Assembly (NCBI GenBank): GCA_015222965.1
Contig: JADFWF010000280.1
Span: 1-7,542, forward strand
DNA length: 7,542 nt
From: Pseudomonadota bacterium
GTDB lineage: Bacteria > Pseudomonadota > Gammaproteobacteria > SZUA-229
Direction: 5' to 3'
The notes beneath the pieces were generated by a model. It worked only from the letters and a program-made list of their open reading frames with translations, did not search any database and was not told the origin of the DNA. Position numbers and translations under genes: made by a program. Shown piece by piece: positions 6,158 to 7,542 of this stretch (position 1 is its first letter; the number at the start of each line of letters is the position of its first letter).

Positions 6158-6397
6158 CTAATGTCGCATCGCACTGTGTCGGCAGCTTATCCCTGACTCT
6201 TTGCTGTTTATGTGTGTGATCGTAGCTAAGGCAAACTTGAACGCGCACTGCTCCCTATCGGTCATTATCCTGTCCTGACATTGATTACGGATCATGTCGA
6301 TCTCCATCTGTGCATGCGCTTTGATGTCTGGGTAATCTTCTTCCGCCGTGTGCTAGATCATATATGTAATGTTGTGCAGGTTATTCTGAGACAACAT
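6158..6397 (-). pseudogene. Small gene interrupted by an amber codon at position 15 (candidate)
   Basis: In the minus direction an ATG at 6395-6397 is preceded by GGAG (6405-6408) with seven bases between, near-ideal spacing. The frame reads MLSQNNLHNITYMI, then TAG (6353-6355), then 64 more codons without a stop (opening HTAEEDYPDIKAHAQMEIDM) to a TAG at 6158-6160. Past the amber codon the frame is polar, helix-prone and cysteine-containing (C at codons 40, 50 and 74). A good start plus a long uninterrupted downstream frame suggests a small gene with one nonsense change (CAG to TAG would restore Gln), amber readthrough, or a 14-residue leader peptide. I recognise no family, and 80-codon frames with one stop do occur by chance. 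It converges with the rhodanese gene. Confidence 0.4.
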
Positions 6398-6411
6398 AAA
6401 AAATCTCCGTT

Positions 6412-6443
6412 AAAAAGCGCCGAGGTTAAGGGTAACCCCGGCG
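6412..6443 (-). terminator. Minus-strand intrinsic terminator-like hairpin with U-tract
   Basis: Arms 6418-6428 (CGCCGAGGTTA) and 6433-6443 (TAACCCCGGCG) enclose a four-base loop. As minus-strand RNA all eleven positions pair, one as G-U; on the plus strand that position is an A-C mismatch. The run of five A at 6412-6416 becomes UUUUU directly after the stem in the minus direction. It lies only four bases before the GGAG of the amber-interrupted small frame, so it could end a short RNA or act as an attenuator for that frame. Confidence 0.62.
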
Positions 6444-6536
6444 TTACTAAAGGGAACTATAACTACGGATTCACGATTAATTAAAATCATTAACCGTGAC
6501 TAAAGGATAGGGTCAATGGACTGTTCTGGCTTGACC
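6412..6536 (-). ncRNA. Candidate structured minus-strand RNA (small RNA or mRNA leader)
   Basis: Three inverted repeats follow one another in the minus direction. The first is GGTCAA/TTGACC (6511-6516 with 6531-6536, 14-base loop). The second is 6471-6481 with 6489-6499, eleven base pairs and a seven-base loop. The third is the terminator-like stem 6418-6443 with its U-tract. The imperfect positions in the second and third stems are G-U pairs as minus-strand RNA but A-C mismatches on the plus strand, pointing to transcription from the minus strand. No promoter was identified with confidence and no known RNA family was recognised. It may be an independent small RNA antisense-oriented to the arsR-like promoter region, or the leader of the small frame downstream. 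Confidence 0.4.
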
Positions 6537-6593
6537 GGTTCCGCCAATCGTTTGACGGGCAGATAGTCAGATTTCCGCATGTAATGTTTTAAT

Positions 6594-6609
6594 TCAACCT
6601 AAAGGTTGA
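6594..6609. promoter_or_regulatory. Palindromic operator 1 (AACC-N4-GGTT)
   Basis: TCAACC-TAAA-GGTTGA is a perfect six-base inverted repeat overlapping the probable -35 element of the ArsR-type gene. Its core AACC-N4-GGTT recurs at the start codon. A dimeric ArsR-type repressor is the natural ligand, by adjacency. Confidence 0.65.
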
Positions 6610-6633
6610 TTATTTTAGCTGCCTGTATATAAT
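6606..6633 (+). promoter_or_regulatory. Sigma70-type promoter of the arsR-like/AHSA1 operon
   Basis: TTGATT (6606-6611) matches the -35 consensus at four of six positions and TATAAT (6628-6633) is a perfect -10, with a 16-base spacer. Transcription would begin about seven bases downstream, at or next to the A of the ATG at 6641, so the mRNA is predicted to be leaderless. Confidence 0.62.
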
Positions 6634-6634
6634 A

Positions 6635-6646
6635 AACCATATGGTT
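6635..6646. promoter_or_regulatory. Palindromic operator 2 over the start codon
   Basis: AACCATATGGTT is a perfect 12-base palindrome containing the ATG of the ArsR-type gene and the predicted transcription start. It shares the AACC-N4-GGTT core with operator 1, centre-to-centre 39 bases away. Binding here would block initiation, fitting autorepression. Confidence 0.6.
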
Positions 6647-6979
6647 GAATATAAAAAAGACGAAATTCTCTCAACGTTGCTAAAGGCGGTAAGTGATTCG
6701 ACTCGTCGCGCTTTGCTGACGCAGTTATGCCAGCAGGGCCCGACGCGTGTCACTGACCTGGCAAATGTTTACGATATGTCTTTAAACGCCATTTCAAAAC
6801 ATATAAAAGTTTTGGAGAAAACCGGTCTTGTTAAACGTAAGACCACGGGCAGAACTCACTGGATTGAAGCGGACCTGAAACAGGTTGCGATGGTTGATGA
6901 ATGGTTCAGCGAGCTCAAATCAATCTGGACGTTGCGTCTGGATAAACTTGATGAGCTAATGAAAACAGGAGACGAATAA
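6641..6979 (+). CDS. ArsR/SdpR-type winged-helix repressor
   Basis: A 112-residue cytoplasmic ArsR-family DNA-binding protein. DSTRRALLTQL (19-29) is the conserved N-terminal helix seen as DPTRRAIL in the family. The helix-turn-helix covers about 37-64 (VTDLANVYDMSLNAISKHIKVLEKTGLV), and the wing includes KTTGRTHWIE (67-76). The metal-binding ELCVCD-type motif is absent and only one cysteine is present (C30), so it is unlikely to sense metal. It resembles the SdpR-like group that pairs with AHSA1/SRPBCC proteins. No Shine-Dalgarno sequence precedes the ATG, consistent with a leaderless start. Its TAA overlaps the next gene's ATG by one base (TAATG). I infer that it represses its own operon through the two AACC-N4-GGTT palindromes; its effector is unknown. 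Confidence 0.93.
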   Translation: MVEYKKDEILSTLLKAVSDSTRRALLTQLCQQGPTRVTDLANVYDMSLNAISKHIKVLEKTGLVKRKTTGRTHWIEADLKQVAMVDEWFSELKSIWTLRLDKLDELMKTGDE

Positions 6980-7419
6980 TGAAAGATTTAACTTTAAATG
7001 TAAGCAAAACCATACATGCACCTATCGAAAAAGTATTTGATGCATGGCTAAACCCTGAATTACTCGCACAATTTATTTTACCGATGCCGGGTATGCCGCA
7101 ACCTAAGGTGGAAAACGAAGCTCAGCAAGGCGGAAGCTTTACCATCGTTATGCAGGTGGGCGACGATAAGATACCGCACACCGGGGAGTACCTGGAAATA
7201 AGCAGACCCGATAAACTGGTTTTTTCGTGGCTGTCGCCTTGTTCGACTGACGGCAGTCAGGTGACCATAGACTTTAAAGTGGTCGATAGCAGTACGACCG
7301 ATGTGAAACTTACGCATATTCGATTTATCGATGAAGAGACCCGGGCGGATCATGAGGGCGGCTGGACGAATATTTTAGAGATGTTAGATAAAGCGTTGAG
7401 TGTGCCAGTGGTTGTTTAG
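6979..7419 (+). CDS. AHSA1-like SRPBCC domain protein
   Basis: A 146-residue single-domain protein of the SRPBCC/START-like fold, in the group named after the activator of Hsp90 ATPase. The pattern fits: VSKTIHAPIEKVFDAWLNPE (8-27), the central GGSFTIVMQV (51-60), the HTGEYLEI strand with PDKLVFSW (67-84), a late VKLTHIRF strand, and DHEGGWTNILEML (124-136), matching the family's H-xx-GW-x3-L ending. Such proteins have a deep hydrophobic ligand cavity and are often encoded with ArsR-type repressors; many have no known substrate. No HSP90 or partner gene is visible here, so a chaperone role is not implied. Translation is coupled to the repressor through a one-base overlap, with AGGAG (6967-6971) seven bases before the ATG. 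No signal peptide is present, so it is cytoplasmic. Confidence 0.92.
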   Translation: MKDLTLNVSKTIHAPIEKVFDAWLNPELLAQFILPMPGMPQPKVENEAQQGGSFTIVMQVGDDKIPHTGEYLEISRPDKLVFSWLSPCSTDGSQVTIDFKVVDSSTTDVKLTHIRFIDEETRADHEGGWTNILEMLDKALSVPVVV

Positions 7420-7464
7420 TAGTTGAATTTTGATTTGATCGTGGATGTCGGATGGCAGTTGTTG

Positions 7465-7499
7465 AGCCTTAGCGGACTAATAGAAATTTCAAAGGCTTT
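7465..7499 (+). terminator. Weak hairpin downstream of the AHSA1-like gene
   Basis: AGCCTT (7465-7470) and AAGGCT (7492-7497) are complementary, with a 21-base loop and a short TT after the second arm. It is in the right place for the operon's 3' end, but the long loop and short T-run make termination doubtful. Confidence 0.25.
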
Positions 7500-7502
7500 A
7501 AC

Positions 7503-7528
7503 CGCAGAGAGCGCAGAGGTACGCAGAG
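7503..7528 (+). repeat. Three CGCAGAG direct repeats at the right edge
   Basis: CGCAGAG occurs at 7503-7509, 7512-7518 and 7522-7528, with steps of 9 and 10 bases, within an ACCGCAGAG-type context. From general knowledge, this kind of ACCGCAGAG/CGCAGAGG sequence recurs in intergenic regions of many unrelated proteobacteria as a dispersed repeat, sometimes near small genes of uncertain function. The window ends 14 bases later, so the element may be incomplete here. Confidence 0.6.
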
Positions 7529-7542
7529 TTTTCTTTGTTAAC

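Noticed and set aside
6281..6484. Plus-strand frame of 67 codons downstream of the rhodanese
   Set aside because: It has no ribosome binding site, runs through the terminator-like hairpin, and lies opposite the minus-strand frame with the better start signal.
6500..6580. Minus-strand 26-residue frame (starts MRKSDYLPVK) upstream of the hairpins
   Set aside because: It is short, lacks a ribosome binding site and matches no family I recognise; a leader peptide is possible but unsupported.

Overview
The window looks like a chromosomal stretch from a gammaproteobacterium, probably environmental, with moderate GC. The support is indirect: a ToxR/CadC-type membrane regulator with a TPR tail, LSGC-type lipoproteins, a response regulator with a GGDEF-like output, and a methanethiol S-methyltransferase (MddA/NnrU-like). 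There is no rRNA, tRNA, CRISPR array, transposase or phage gene, and I cannot name a species.

Left block (1-1256, minus strand): a response regulator with an intact receiver domain and a GGDEF-like domain whose signature is replaced by GTSRF. Middle-left block (1497-3365, minus strand): a tightly spaced three-gene unit, read from high to low coordinates: a class I SAM-dependent methyltransferase, a 59-residue predicted lipoprotein, and an MddA-type membrane methyltransferase that would turn methanethiol into dimethyl sulfide. Gaps are about 30 bases, each gene has a clear ribosome binding site, and a GC-rich inverted repeat follows the last stop codon.

Middle-right block (3366-6122, plus strand): transcribed away from the methyltransferase unit is a one-component regulator with an OmpR-type winged helix, one membrane segment, a FlgO/TolB-like domain and TPR repeats. 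The region between the two holds five direct repeats with a CGATG/CTATG core, phased 11-12 bases apart, the geometry OmpR-type winged helices use. I infer that the regulator controls the methyltransferase unit, itself, or both. It is followed by a cysteine-rich small lipoprotein and an exported single-domain rhodanese.

Right block (6123-7542): a minus-strand stretch carries an 80-codon frame with a good ribosome binding site but an amber stop at codon 15. Upstream of it lie three inverted repeats, two of which pair fully only as minus-strand RNA; the last is followed by a U-tract. On the plus strand an ArsR/SdpR-type repressor overlaps by one base with an AHSA1/SRPBCC protein. The repressor promoter carries two AACC-N4-GGTT palindromes, one over the -35 and one over the start codon, and the spacing predicts a leaderless mRNA. 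The window ends in a CGCAGAG direct repeat.

Best candidate for an undescribed system: the two-methyltransferase/lipoprotein operon paired with the divergent membrane-bound regulator and its phased operator array. Second: the minus-strand structured RNA ahead of the amber-interrupted small gene.
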